64,000 bases of DNA from Ancrocorticia sp047501485 (lineage in GTDB: Bacteria; Actinomycetota; Actinomycetes; Actinomycetales; Actinomycetaceae), in contig JAZDRN010000010.1 of assembly GCA_047501485.1 (NCBI GenBank), positions 35,170 through 99,169 of the forward strand. The letters are read 5' to 3'. Shown here in pieces: positions 15,840 to 24,917 of the stretch. A program made the translations under genes and the position numbers. How positions within the stretch are numbered: the stretch's first letter is position 1; every line of letters begins with the position of its first letter. The notes below the pieces were generated by a model. It saw nothing but the letters and a program-made list of their open reading frames with translations. It was not told where the DNA came from and did not search any database.

Positions 15840-17680
15840 TGGCTTCCCTTCTGGCAGGGGGCTCGCGTGGACGGCGCAGCTCCGCGAACCATCGTTTGCG
15901 CCGATCCGCCCTGAAGCGAACCCTGGCGATAATCCGCCCGCACGTGCACCGGCACCGAGGGCTGGCGCTCGTCGGCCTACTGGCGATGTTCGTCGATGTC
16001 GCTCTGCGGATCCTCGAGCCATGGCCACTGAAGATAGCGGTGGACGCCGTTTCTGCGGCGCTAGGGGCGAATATCGCCGCCGCGGGAACCGAGAACGTCG
16101 GTCGCACCATCGCGCTCGCCGCGGCCGCCCTCGCCGCCATCGTCGCGGGCAGGGCAGCGGCGAACTACCTCTCCACAGTTTCGCTTGCCAAGGTGGGTGC
16201 CCGTGTTGCCACTGAATTGCGCAGCAGAGTCTTCGACCACGTGCAGGCGTTGTCGATGCGATACCACTCTCGGGCCTCCATAGGGGACACCTCGCAGCGT
16301 CTCGTGGGCGATGTCGGCCGGCTACAGGAGGCTGCCATCACCGCGGGGCTCCCGCTGGTGGGCAACTTAGTGACCGTCACCGTACTCATGATCGTTCTGG
16401 TGTGGATGAACCCTCTGCTGAGCATCATCATCGGCGGGGCCGCGGTCGTCTACGTCCTGCTGTCCACGCTGGCCTCGCCGAAGATCACCCACGCTTCGCG
16501 GCAAACCCGCAGGGGAGAGGGCACGCTCGTCAGCTCCGCGGCGGAAGCCCTCGCGGCCATTCGCGTCGTGAAATCCTACGGACTGGAGCGAACCGTGGCC
16601 AGGGAGTTCTCGGACGGCAACGCCAAGGCGATGAAGGCGGGTGTTCGCGCTCGTCGGCTGGCGGCCGGGCTTGAGCGATCCACGGACGTCCTCGTGGGCG
16701 TCTCCCAGGCAATCGTCCTCGTTTTCGGGAGCTGGCAGGTGCTTCGGGGACAGATGACCCCGGGCGATCTCGTGCTGTTCCTGCAGTACCTCAAGATTGC
16801 CACCCGTCCACTGCGCGACCTGGCGAAATACACCGGGAGGATCGCCCGGGCGACGGCCTCCGGCGAAAGAATCGCCGACCTGCTCGACGAGCGGGTGGAG
16901 ATCGCGGACAGGGCCGGAGCCAAGCCGTTGGGAACCGTGCGTGGCGAGCTCAGCCTCTTCAACATCACGAGCAACGACGGCTATGGACGCCCATTGTTCT
17001 CCGGCCTCGCGCTCCATGTGCCCGCGGGGCAGCACCTGGGAATACTGGGGGCGTCCGGCGCGGGAAAATCCACCCTCATCTCCTACATCCTGCGCCTGGC
17101 CGACCCGGATCGGGGGCGGATACTCATCGACGGCTCCTCCATCGCCGATGCCACACAGGAAAGCCTGCGTGCCAACGTCAGTGTGCTTCTCCAGGAATCA
17201 GTACTGTTCGCCGTCTCAGTGAGGGAGAACATCCGGTACGGGCGGCTGGACGCCACCGACGAGCAGGTCGAGGACGCGGCCCGGCGCGCGGGAGCCCACG
17301 AATTCATCCTCGAGCTTCCGGAGGGCTACGACACCGTGCTGGGCCCCAGGGGAGACACACTCTCCGGCGGCCAACGTCAGCGGCTGGCCATTGCACGAGC
17401 CATGATCAGGAACGCTCCCATCATCATTCTCGACGAGGCGACGACGGGGCTGGACCCCGCGTCCAAAGCGGCCGTGGCCGGCTCGCTAGAGAAGCTGACC
17501 CGCGGCCGCACCGTCCTGTCGGTCACGCACGATCCCGCCATGATCGCGGGAATGGATCGGATCATCTGGATGGACGAGGGGCGGATCGTCGAGGACGGGA
17601 CACCCAGCGAACTGCTGGGGGACGCCGAATCCCACTTCGCCCGGTGGATGGCGAAGCAGAGAAAGGACGCTCAGGTATGA
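15839..17680 (+). CDS. ABC exporter, fused transmembrane and ATPase domains (MsbA/MDR type)
   Basis: 613 residues forming a half-transporter that should homodimerise. Residues about 40-330 hold six hydrophobic helices (for example ALVGLLAMFVDVALRI and LVTVTVLMIVLVWMNPLLSI). The ATPase has Walker A LGASGAGKSTLI at about 404, signature LSGGQRQRLAIARAM at about 507 and Walker B IIILDEATTGLDP; the D-loop is GLDP rather than the usual SALD. MsbA-like exporters flip lipids or lipid-linked glycans. Between glycosyltransferases and kinases, the most economical reading is export of the glycolipid or glycan made here; drug or peptide efflux is the alternative. Confidence 0.88.
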   Translation: MASLLAGGSRGRRSSANHRLRRSALKRTLAIIRPHVHRHRGLALVGLLAMFVDVALRILEPWPLKIAVDAVSAALGANIAAAGTENVGRTIALAAAALAAIVAGRAAANYLSTVSLAKVGARVATELRSRVFDHVQALSMRYHSRASIGDTSQRLVGDVGRLQEAAITAGLPLVGNLVTVTVLMIVLVWMNPLLSIIIGGAAVVYVLLSTLASPKITHASRQTRRGEGTLVSSAAEALAAIRVVKSYGLERTVAREFSDGNAKAMKAGVRARRLAAGLERSTDVLVGVSQAIVLVFGSWQVLRGQMTPGDLVLFLQYLKIATRPLRDLAKYTGRIARATASGERIADLLDERVEIADRAGAKPLGTVRGELSLFNITSNDGYGRPLFSGLALHVPAGQHLGILGASGAGKSTLISYILRLADPDRGRILIDGSSIADATQESLRANVSVLLQESVLFAVSVRENIRYGRLDATDEQVEDAARRAGAHEFILELPEGYDTVLGPRGDTLSGGQRQRLAIARAMIRNAPIIILDEATTGLDPASKAAVAGSLEKLTRGRTVLSVTHDPAMIAGMDRIIWMDEGRIVEDGTPSELLGDAESHFARWMAKQRKDAQV

Positions 17681-18882
17681 TCACCGATTCCGTACTGCAG
17701 TACATCGGCATCGCGGAGGCAGAACGTGTCCTGGACCCGGAGCAGCTGGAGGCATTGCTGGAAAGGCCCGCTTCGCTGGAACGGCTGAGGGTCAAGCCCG
17801 GTCGGAGTCTGCTGGCCTCGTGGAGTTCTGACGTACCGGAGACCTCCGGCCGGGGCGACCTCGCCCGGCACGGCTGGGTGGCACTGTTGACCGACCCGGA
17901 CAAGGCAGCCGGAGTACTTCGGAGGGCGGCACGCGGTGGAGCGACGGTAACGGTGCATCGCCGGGATCGGCTGCTCAGCGGCGGCATCGAAACGGACCCG
18001 AAGCTGGCGCGCCCACTGGCGCATGCGCGTAAGTTGCTCGATGATTCGACCCGCGTCGACGTCGTTCGTTACAATCCTGCTCGGCGACTGATCCTGAGAA
18101 TACGTGGTCCCCGGGTTCCCGATGGCGACAGCCTTCTGAGAATCTCGCCGAAGGGCCTGGGCCCGTTGCTCCGAGCGGAGGAGGCATGGTCGCGCAGCGG
18201 CGCACCCGTCCCGCGACATCGTTGGTGGGGGCTCCGCACAACGGCGGCGGTGGTGCCATTCTGGGGCCACGGCGACCTCAGCGACATCCGTGACATCGCC
18301 GCAGCACGGGCGTGTGGAAGGGCGATCGCAACCGTGCACGGCTCGGACCCGCACATGTTCTCCGACGAGGCATCCAATGGGATATCTGCGGTGCCCACGG
18401 CACCGGCAACCCCACCGGAGGGGCCGATAACGGCTCTGCTTCCGCGACTCACGAGCCGAATCAGGCTGGTGAACGATCGACTTCGCCTCGCCACCCGGAA
18501 TCTGCCGGCCACCGCCGTTCCCATTCACGGTGACCTCACACCCGACCAGGTTCTCACGGACGGTGCCGAGATACGCATCGTCGATCTGGACCGGGCGCGA
18601 ATCGGCAGCGCGGCCCAGGATCTGGGAACGTGGGGCGCTGCCTGCCTCCTGCTCGAAACCCCCGAACTGAACCGGGCGTTTCTCGACGGCTACCGCGAGC
18701 TTCTGCCAGTTCCGGATCTGGCGCCGTGGATCTGCGGTAGTCTACTGGCGAGCGCCCTCGAACCCTTCCGGAATTGGTGTCCCGATTGGGCCCTTCGGAT
18801 TGAACGGCGGGTGGATCTGGCGGCTCATGTCATCGGCCTTGACGACGGCGGCCCACGCCCCGTGGAGGGGAGTCTCCGATGA
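17677..18882 (+). CDS. Aminoglycoside phosphotransferase-fold kinase, first of two
   Basis: 401 residues. The C-terminal half has the APH/choline-kinase catalytic loop IHGDLTPDQVL followed by EIRIVDLDRARIGSAAQDLG, the metal-binding DxD-like motif and the APH helix. The catalytic loop ends in Gln where most APH enzymes have Asn. The N-terminal half is divergent but shows LRIRGPRVPDGDSLLRISPKG, a plausible nucleotide-binding beta-sheet. It overlaps both neighbours by ATGA. In this setting it more likely phosphorylates a sugar, lipid head group or small metabolite of the glycan pathway than an antibiotic; substrate unknown. Confidence 0.75.
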   Translation: MITDSVLQYIGIAEAERVLDPEQLEALLERPASLERLRVKPGRSLLASWSSDVPETSGRGDLARHGWVALLTDPDKAAGVLRRAARGGATVTVHRRDRLLSGGIETDPKLARPLAHARKLLDDSTRVDVVRYNPARRLILRIRGPRVPDGDSLLRISPKGLGPLLRAEEAWSRSGAPVPRHRWWGLRTTAAVVPFWGHGDLSDIRDIAAARACGRAIATVHGSDPHMFSDEASNGISAVPTAPATPPEGPITALLPRLTSRIRLVNDRLRLATRNLPATAVPIHGDLTPDQVLTDGAEIRIVDLDRARIGSAAQDLGTWGAACLLLETPELNRAFLDGYRELLPVPDLAPWICGSLLASALEPFRNWCPDWALRIERRVDLAAHVIGLDDGGPRPVEGSLR

Positions 18883-19892
18883 AGCCGGTCCCGTTCGCAG
18901 TCATGATCGATGGCCGGGAATGGAGAGTCTCGCGAGTGTGGCCCGGCAGAGGGAGCGGTGCGCCCGTGGAGCTCGCGTTCGAAGGAGCTCTCCGGGGAGC
19001 CTACTGGAATGGAATCGAGATGAAAGCAATGGAGGAGGGAAGCGACCTCCTTCTTCCCCAACTTGTCGAGGTTCTCGGGAAACACGGTGGCGAAGTGGTT
19101 TCGCATCGTCCCGGTCGTCGTGCGGTGGTGAGAACACGAGCGAACACCTACGTCAAGGTGGTGCGACCGGGCCGTAGCGGCGCAATACTCGCAGGCATCG
19201 AACGCGCCCGGCCGTTCGCGCACACGTTTCGCACTCCGAGGGTGCTGGGCCACGACGAATCCACGGTCACGTTTTCGGCGGTTCCCGGGCGCAGCCTCCA
19301 CTCGGGCGCCCACTGGAGTCCGGTTGCATGGAAGCTGGCCTGGGCCGGAACACTCGACGCATGGTCGCGCGCAACCGCCTTCGTGGCGATGGATGCTCCA
19401 GTGCACGACGCCACCGCGGAGGCAGTGGTCCTCGCGTCGTGGGTTTCGAAAGTCGCCGCCGTGGAACCGGATGCGGCCGAAGAGATCTCGCGGGTGGCTG
19501 CGGTTGCGATGGAGGCCCTGCTGGCGTTGCCGACGCCGTCGACGGTGACGCCGATCCACCGGGACCTTCACGACAAGCAACTGATCTGGGATCCCGAGGC
19601 TGGACCCGGCATGATCGACCTCGACACGGTGTGCCGAGGAGATCCGGCCATCGACCTGGGAAACCTCGGCGCCCATGTCCGGTTGCGCCACGCGCAGGGA
19701 ATCTGGGACGCCCGCCAATCGGATACGGTGTCGGCCTTGATCGAGGGGGAGGGAAGGGCACGCGGCATACCGCGGGCACACATCGTCGCCTACGAACGCG
19801 CGACTCTGGTTAGACTTGCCTGCATCTACGCCTTTCGGCCCCGGTGGCGCCACCTGACACCGATCCTCCTGAACAAAGCAAGGACGCCATGA
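18879..19892 (+). CDS. Aminoglycoside phosphotransferase-fold kinase, second of two
   Basis: 337 residues with the same fold as its upstream neighbour. The catalytic loop is IHRDLHDKQLIWD, again with Gln in place of Asn, followed by PGMIDLDTVCRGDPAIDLGNLG. An N-terminal beta-rich region contains RTRANTYVKVVRPGR, whose lysine may bind ATP. The two kinases are only distantly alike apart from these motifs, so they probably have different substrates. ATGA overlaps at both ends and a GGGGAG site before ATG 18879 show tight co-expression. Confidence 0.72.
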   Translation: MKPVPFAVMIDGREWRVSRVWPGRGSGAPVELAFEGALRGAYWNGIEMKAMEEGSDLLLPQLVEVLGKHGGEVVSHRPGRRAVVRTRANTYVKVVRPGRSGAILAGIERARPFAHTFRTPRVLGHDESTVTFSAVPGRSLHSGAHWSPVAWKLAWAGTLDAWSRATAFVAMDAPVHDATAEAVVLASWVSKVAAVEPDAAEEISRVAAVAMEALLALPTPSTVTPIHRDLHDKQLIWDPEAGPGMIDLDTVCRGDPAIDLGNLGAHVRLRHAQGIWDARQSDTVSALIEGEGRARGIPRAHIVAYERATLVRLACIYAFRPRWRHLTPILLNKARTP

Positions 19893-20254
19893 CCGAGAAC
19901 CACGATCGCACCATTGCGCGCGCTCGCCGCGGACGGCTCCCATCCACCGTCGCGGCTTTGACGCTCGTAGTCGCCTTCCTGACTTCGGCGTGTGGAACGG
20001 CGCGGGATGTCGAACCGGCACTGGGAGGACCGGTTGTCCTTCCGACGCAGAGCAGCGCGACTCCGACGCCGTCGCCCAGTCCGTCGTCCACTCCGACGCC
20101 GTCCGAGGAGCCCGGTACCGGGGCGACGCAGGTGCAACCCCAGCCTCTACCCACCGCCGGGCAGCTGGACGACGATGACGATTACTACGACTACTACGGT
20201 GACGATGACGATGATGACTCCGACGATGATCTAGACGACGGTGACGATGACTGA
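19889..20254 (+). CDS. Small lipoprotein with an extreme Asp-rich C-terminal tail
   Basis: 121 residues. A basic N-terminus and hydrophobic stretch (VAALTLVVAFLTSAC) end in a lipobox with Cys 35. A Ser/Thr/Pro-rich linker follows, then a terminal segment of about 28 residues with 20 aspartates, four tyrosines and almost nothing else. No known domain is recognised. Such a surface-anchored polyanion would be expected to bind Ca2+, Mg2+ or basic peptides. ATG 19889 overlaps the previous stop; the next gene is a sensor kinase, so the protein could be its accessory sensor or a cation buffer for the exported glycan. Function is inference. Confidence 0.75.
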   Translation: MTENHDRTIARARRGRLPSTVAALTLVVAFLTSACGTARDVEPALGGPVVLPTQSSATPTPSPSPSSTPTPSEEPGTGATQVQPQPLPTAGQLDDDDDYYDYYGDDDDDDSDDDLDDGDDD

Positions 20255-20264
20255 GGAAGCGGCG

Positions 20265-21770
20265 ATGCCGCGCCGCCGCCGTTCCTCATTGCGCTGGCGA
20301 GGTGGCATGCGCACACGAATTCTCGCCTGGTTCGTACTCCTCATGACGATCGCCGTCGTCGGTTCCATGGTGGTGACCGCGAATCTCTTGCAGTCCTCCA
20401 GCAGGCAGTCGATCGAGGAGGACATCGAGCGCGAGGTCGCCGCCTTCAGATCCTTCAGTTCGCGCGGCATCAATCCGGAAACAGGGGAACGCTTCGACAG
20501 CGCCGCCGTACTTCTGAACCAATATCTGCTTTCCGCGGTTCCGGGCGAACGCAAGTTCCTGTTCAGCGTGATCGACGGAAAACCGGGGACGCGAACCCGC
20601 GGCCCCGCCGCGCTCCGGCTGGATCGGGATCCGGACATCGTCAGTGCCGCGGCCAGCGCAACGGAACCACGCTCGGGAACCTCCACCACCGATGCCGGCT
20701 TGCTCGCCTACGCCATCATTCCGATTCAGGATGCCGAAGGCGCCGCTGGCAATGCTCTTGTGATCGTCGAACACATGCAGCCGATCATGGACGAAACCGG
20801 GCGCACCATACGCAGCGTGGGCTTCGTTCTGATGCTCGCACTGCTGGTGGCTTCGTTCCTGTCATGGCTGGTCACGGCTCGGCTGGTAGCACCGATGCGC
20901 CAAGTTCTCGCCACCGCACAGGAAATCGACTCGGGAGACCTGAGCCGGAGGATACCTCTCGAGGACAGCTACGCGGACGACATCACCCAGCTGGCGATCA
21001 ACTTCAACCGCATGCTCGATCGGCTCGAGAAGGCCTTCGCCACTCAGCGGGAGTTCCTCGACGACGCCGCCCACGAACTCCGCACCCCGCTGACCGTCAT
21101 CAGGGGCAATCTGGAACTGTCCGGTGACCGAACCGGAGAGGGGGAGCGTCAGCTCCTACTGGGGGAAGTCGATCGGATGAATCGGCTCGTCGACGATCTG
21201 CTGCTCCTGGCACGTTCCGAACAGCCGAACTTCCTCTCCCTCGAGCGGGTGGACCTGACGGACCTGATCCTGAACGTCGCGGCGAAGTCGCAATTCCTCG
21301 GCGATCGTCGCTGGGGCGTGCCGAATGCGGTGAGCGGCAGCATATCGGCGGACGGACAGCGCTTGACCCAGGCCCTGATGCAGTTGACCTCCAACGCGGT
21401 GAACTCGACAGGGGATGGTCAACCGATCCACATATGGTCGAGAATCTCCGATGACGAGGAGTGCGTGGAACTCATCGTGGACGACGGCGGCGTCGGCATT
21501 CCGCCCGAGGAGATGGACCAGATCTTCGCGCGTTTCCACGGCAGACGCGACGGGGAATCCACCGGTCTGGGACTGTCGATCGTCCGTTCCATCGTGGTGG
21601 CCCACGGGGGAACGGTGCGGGCGGGAGACTCCGCGCTGGGAGGCGCCTCGTTCACGATATCGTTGCCCCTGGGCAAGCTGGATGCGACGCTTGACGAAAT
21701 GAACGACCTGGAAGGCGAATCGGGGCACCATACCGATGGCGAAGACGATCTGAACGCAGGGAACTCATGA
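20265..21770 (+). CDS. Membrane sensor histidine kinase
   Basis: 501 residues from ATG 20265, chosen for its well placed GAGGAA (20253-20258); GTG 20241 and ATG 20247 are in-frame alternatives overlapping the lipoprotein gene. Topology is TM1 at 17-40, an extracytoplasmic sensor of about 140 residues, TM2 at 184-205 and HAMP to about 258. HisKA has the phospho-acceptor His 270 in DDAAHELRTPLTV. The ATPase domain has QLTSNAVNST, VDDGGVGIPPEEM and GLGLSIVRSIV. Paired with the downstream OmpR regulator by ATGA overlap. Being last but one in the glycan operon suggests it monitors the envelope or the product. Confidence 0.9.
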   Translation: MPRRRRSSLRWRGGMRTRILAWFVLLMTIAVVGSMVVTANLLQSSSRQSIEEDIEREVAAFRSFSSRGINPETGERFDSAAVLLNQYLLSAVPGERKFLFSVIDGKPGTRTRGPAALRLDRDPDIVSAAASATEPRSGTSTTDAGLLAYAIIPIQDAEGAAGNALVIVEHMQPIMDETGRTIRSVGFVLMLALLVASFLSWLVTARLVAPMRQVLATAQEIDSGDLSRRIPLEDSYADDITQLAINFNRMLDRLEKAFATQREFLDDAAHELRTPLTVIRGNLELSGDRTGEGERQLLLGEVDRMNRLVDDLLLLARSEQPNFLSLERVDLTDLILNVAAKSQFLGDRRWGVPNAVSGSISADGQRLTQALMQLTSNAVNSTGDGQPIHIWSRISDDEECVELIVDDGGVGIPPEEMDQIFARFHGRRDGESTGLGLSIVRSIVVAHGGTVRAGDSALGGASFTISLPLGKLDATLDEMNDLEGESGHHTDGEDDLNAGNS

Positions 21771-22438
21771 ACCGTATTCTGTTGGCCGAGGACGAGGCGC
21801 GCATCTCGCAGTTCATCGAGCGCGGATTGCTCGCCGCGGGTTTCGAGGTCGAGGCCGTCGGGGACGGCGATGCGGCGTTGGCCGAAGCCATTTCGGGACA
21901 ATACGATCTTCTGATTCTCGACCTGGGGCTGCCCAGGCGGGATGGCATGGTGGTGTTGTCCGAGCTGCGCCGCCTCGGCGTCACGCTTCCCGTCATCATT
22001 CTGTCCGCCCGGGATACCGTTGCCGACACGGTGGCGGGTCTGACCGGCGGTGCCGACGACTATCTGCGCAAGCCCTTCGCATTCGACGAGCTGCTGGCAC
22101 GAATTCGTCTTCGCTTGCGCGACGTCTCCGCCGGCGAACCTGCCGAACCGGCTCAGGAGATCGTCGTGGGGGATGTGAGGCTCAATCTCCTCACCCGGCG
22201 CCTGGACCTCAACGGCGAGTCGGTCGATCTCACGACGCGCGAATTCGCACTCGCCGAGTTCCTCATGCGCCACCCGGACCAGGTGTTGACCCGCGAGCAG
22301 CTGCTTCGGGGCGTGTGGGGGCTGGATTTCGATCCGGGAACCAACGTCGTCAACGTCTACATCAGATACCTGCGCAACAAACTCGGGGAGAGCCGCATCG
22401 AGACGGTGCGGGGAGCCGGCTACCGTTTCCGCAGGTAG
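21767..22438 (+). CDS. OmpR-family response regulator
   Basis: 223 residues. Receiver domain with acidic pocket AEDE, phospho-acceptor Asp 52 in LILDLGLPRRDG and conserved Lys 102 in YLRKPF. The C-terminal winged helix contains LTTREFALAEFLMRHPDQVLTREQLL and NVVNVYIRYLRNKLG. It is the partner of the upstream kinase, overlapping it by four bases. Probable target is its own operon or envelope genes, but I see no obvious pair of direct-repeat binding sites upstream of 12258. Confidence 0.92.
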   Translation: MNRILLAEDEARISQFIERGLLAAGFEVEAVGDGDAALAEAISGQYDLLILDLGLPRRDGMVVLSELRRLGVTLPVIILSARDTVADTVAGLTGGADDYLRKPFAFDELLARIRLRLRDVSAGEPAEPAQEIVVGDVRLNLLTRRLDLNGESVDLTTREFALAEFLMRHPDQVLTREQLLRGVWGLDFDPGTNVVNVYIRYLRNKLGESRIETVRGAGYRFRR

Positions 22439-22453
22439 GCGTGATCGCCCATG

Positions 22454-22487
22454 ATGGCCGAGGAGATCCCTGCTCGTCCCCGGCCAT
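22454..22487. terminator. Possible terminator between convergent genes
   Basis: ATGGCCG (22454-22460) and CGGCCAT (22481-22487) form a 7-bp stem with a 20-base loop after the response regulator and before the end of the convergent membrane protein gene. Weak; no U-tract. Confidence 0.35.
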
Positions 22488-22519
22488 GAGAGTGCTTCCA
22501 GCCGGTTGAACGGGTGCGG

Positions 22520-24829
22520 CTACTGCTGCGTCGTGTCCTGCTCGAGCTGGTCTGCGGGATCCCGAAGTTCCGGCTCGGTCCGCGACATGGACCGCAGCCT
22601 TAGATGCTCGCCGGCGAGCAGCGCGATGAGCGCCGGGACCGCGATGTAGAAGCCTTCCTTCAGCATGAGCGCTCCGGAATCGTTGATGGGAACCGCGATG
22701 AGGATCCCCGCGAGGATGCCGACCGTCACCATGGTGAAACCGGGAGCGGCTGCGAGTTCGCGCGCCTGCGAGACGTGCATCCCGCTTCGCTTGTTGAGCT
22801 GGCGCAGCGCCAAGACGATGAGCACCGCGAAAACGATCACCGCCGCGAGCATCACCAGAATGTCCAGGCGGCCGACGAAGGAGCGAACGACGTCGCGGAT
22901 CTTGCCCTGGATGAGTTCGAAGGATTCCGCCGAGCCCAGAGAGGACCAGAATTCGCCGATGTGGGAATCCGAACCGGAGCGGCTGTCCGCGATGCCGACG
23001 AGTCCCATGGTTGCGACGCTGAGGACGATCCAGACGGGCAGATGCCACCACCGCAGCCGGATCCCGGCCGCCAGCAGCGCGACGATACCGAAGCCCGCGA
23101 TGATCCCCGGCGGTCCGCCGAAGTCCGCGCCCCACGCTGGTAGGGCGTCGATGAGCAGGATGACGAAGCCGACGAGCGCAACCGTGATCCCGGCGCGCCG
23201 CTGCGCCGCCTTGGCCTGTGGAGTGGCTGCGCCGAATCGCTTCACCGTCTCCTGGGCGCGGGCGATGGCGGGCAGCACCGCGAGCAGACCCGCGACTATG
23301 AGAATCAGATAGGTGCGGTTCGATATGCCGTAGAAACGCCGGGAGGTCAGCATGAGGGAGCCCATGAACCCGTTGCGCTGGTGGGCCGAGCCGAGGATGA
23401 CATCCCCGCCGAGCAGCACCAGGGCGATGATGGCTAGCACAGCCACGGGATGCTTGAAGCGGGAGGCGGCAAGCGTCAAGAGCGCGGCCAGCACGACCGT
23501 GCAGGCGATCGGAACGTAGGTGATCGCCGACCCCTCCAGCGGCAGACGCCACCAGGGAAGGAAGTTGAGCAGCAGGGCCGCCGGAACGAAGGCGAAGACG
23601 AAACGGTTCCAGTAGGTGACCGCCGCCCACAGCGATTTGGGGGCGGTCCATGAGGAAGGGCTCCGGCCCGGCCGCACCAGGAAGAGCGCGACGGCTGCGA
23701 CGATACCGATGAGCGCGAAGGCGTTGAAGACCTGATACCAGGTGGAGGTCGCGATTCGCGAGAAGGTCGCGTGGTTCTCCTCCACCAGCAGGAAGGAGAC
23801 GGCGTCCGCCACGGAGTCCTCGGGCAGCAGCGTCAGGCCGTCGCCGGTTCCTGCGATGACGGTGCGGATATCGGCTGCGGCTATGAACCCATCGGCGCGG
23901 GTGGAGGCGGAGGCGATGACGCCGGGCCCCTCGAGTTGTCCGCTGTCGTCGAGGCCGGTGGTCGCGAAGAACTGCAGCTCGCCGATGTTCCACGAGACTC
24001 CCACCGAGGCGACGACGATGCGGCGGTCGACGCCGCTTTCCGCGTTGGCCTCCAGGACGGCTGCCAGCCTGGCATTCGTTCGTTCGTACTGGTAGGTGCG
24101 GAGAAAGGTGTCGGAGGGGCGCGCACGCACGGAACCGATATCGACGACGACGTCGCCCGGCGCCTCTTTCAGTGCCTCACCTAGATCGTCGCGCGAGAAC
24201 GGCATCCAATTCTGCGCCCTGCCGGATTCATCGGCCAGGGCCACGGCTGCACCGGGACCGATGCCCAGCGCATCGGGACTGAAGGGGCTCTCCGCGGGCC
24301 AACGGACGGTCTCCGTCATCCGTGAGAATTCATCGACCTGCGCCGATCCGGCCCCGGCGATGAGGGGATCGGCCGATTCGGTCTCGGTCACATCGAAAGT
24401 GGGACACCTGTCCGCGAGATCGGAGACCTCGGAGCGCCCTTCCTGGTCGATGACATCACCGGGTGCCACCAGGGACATCCACCCCTCGCCGGGGCAGGTG
24501 AAGGGAGACACGGAACGAACGAGCGCATTGGCGAAACCCGCATTGCCGAGGTGTTCGGCGATCACCGGGTTCGTGAAGTCGATGTCGGAGGTGCTGACGC
24601 CCGTCATGCCGATGAAGAGTATGGGGTCGGAGGATTCGTCGTCTCGCGTTTGCCCCCCGGGAGAGCCGGTTCCCGGAGCAGTCGGATCGGAGGGGGACGG
24701 CGTGTCATCAGAGGTGAGGTTCGTCGCTGGCTGCGAAACCGATGCCGCGGCGCCACCCATCGCGACGGTCAGAAAACCGAGGATGAGTGCGAGGAAGACT
24801 CCGAGGCGGGTTGGCCGGCTTACGTGCAA
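22520..24829 (-). CDS. Large polytopic membrane protein with extracytoplasmic N-terminal domain
   Basis: About 769 residues. TTG 24829 is preferred because AGGAGG lies five bases upstream; ATG 24892 lacks a ribosome site. A signal sequence (LGVFLALILGFLTVAMGGAAA) is followed by a Ser/Thr/Pro tether and a soluble region of about 350 residues, then some eleven hydrophobic helices. The soluble part loosely recalls alkaline-phosphatase-superfamily folds of actinobacterial membrane proteins (VVDIGSVR, RRIVVASVGVS, FIAAADIRTVIAGTGDG), but the metal-binding residues are not evident. No function can be assigned. It converges on the glycan operon and diverges from uvrA. Confidence 0.7.
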   Translation of the reverse strand: MHVSRPTRLGVFLALILGFLTVAMGGAAASVSQPATNLTSDDTPSPSDPTAPGTGSPGGQTRDDESSDPILFIGMTGVSTSDIDFTNPVIAEHLGNAGFANALVRSVSPFTCPGEGWMSLVAPGDVIDQEGRSEVSDLADRCPTFDVTETESADPLIAGAGSAQVDEFSRMTETVRWPAESPFSPDALGIGPGAAVALADESGRAQNWMPFSRDDLGEALKEAPGDVVVDIGSVRARPSDTFLRTYQYERTNARLAAVLEANAESGVDRRIVVASVGVSWNIGELQFFATTGLDDSGQLEGPGVIASASTRADGFIAAADIRTVIAGTGDGLTLLPEDSVADAVSFLLVEENHATFSRIATSTWYQVFNAFALIGIVAAVALFLVRPGRSPSSWTAPKSLWAAVTYWNRFVFAFVPAALLLNFLPWWRLPLEGSAITYVPIACTVVLAALLTLAASRFKHPVAVLAIIALVLLGGDVILGSAHQRNGFMGSLMLTSRRFYGISNRTYLILIVAGLLAVLPAIARAQETVKRFGAATPQAKAAQRRAGITVALVGFVILLIDALPAWGADFGGPPGIIAGFGIVALLAAGIRLRWWHLPVWIVLSVATMGLVGIADSRSGSDSHIGEFWSSLGSAESFELIQGKIRDVVRSFVGRLDILVMLAAVIVFAVLIVLALRQLNKRSGMHVSQARELAAAPGFTMVTVGILAGILIAVPINDSGALMLKEGFYIAVPALIALLAGEHLRLRSMSRTEPELRDPADQLEQDTTQQ

Positions 24830-24917
24830 GAAGTCCTCCTGTTGAACCGAGAGCAAGCGTGTCTCGCATGCCAGTTTACTAGATGCCTCCAAATCGGAAG
24901 CGGAGGATTTTGCCAGT

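Noticed and set aside
20042..20235. Repetitive GAC/GAT tract as a DNA microsatellite
   Set aside because: Codons for Asp are mixed GAC and GAT and the frame is coupled to its neighbours, so it is better explained as a selected Asp-rich protein tail, though slippage could alter its length.
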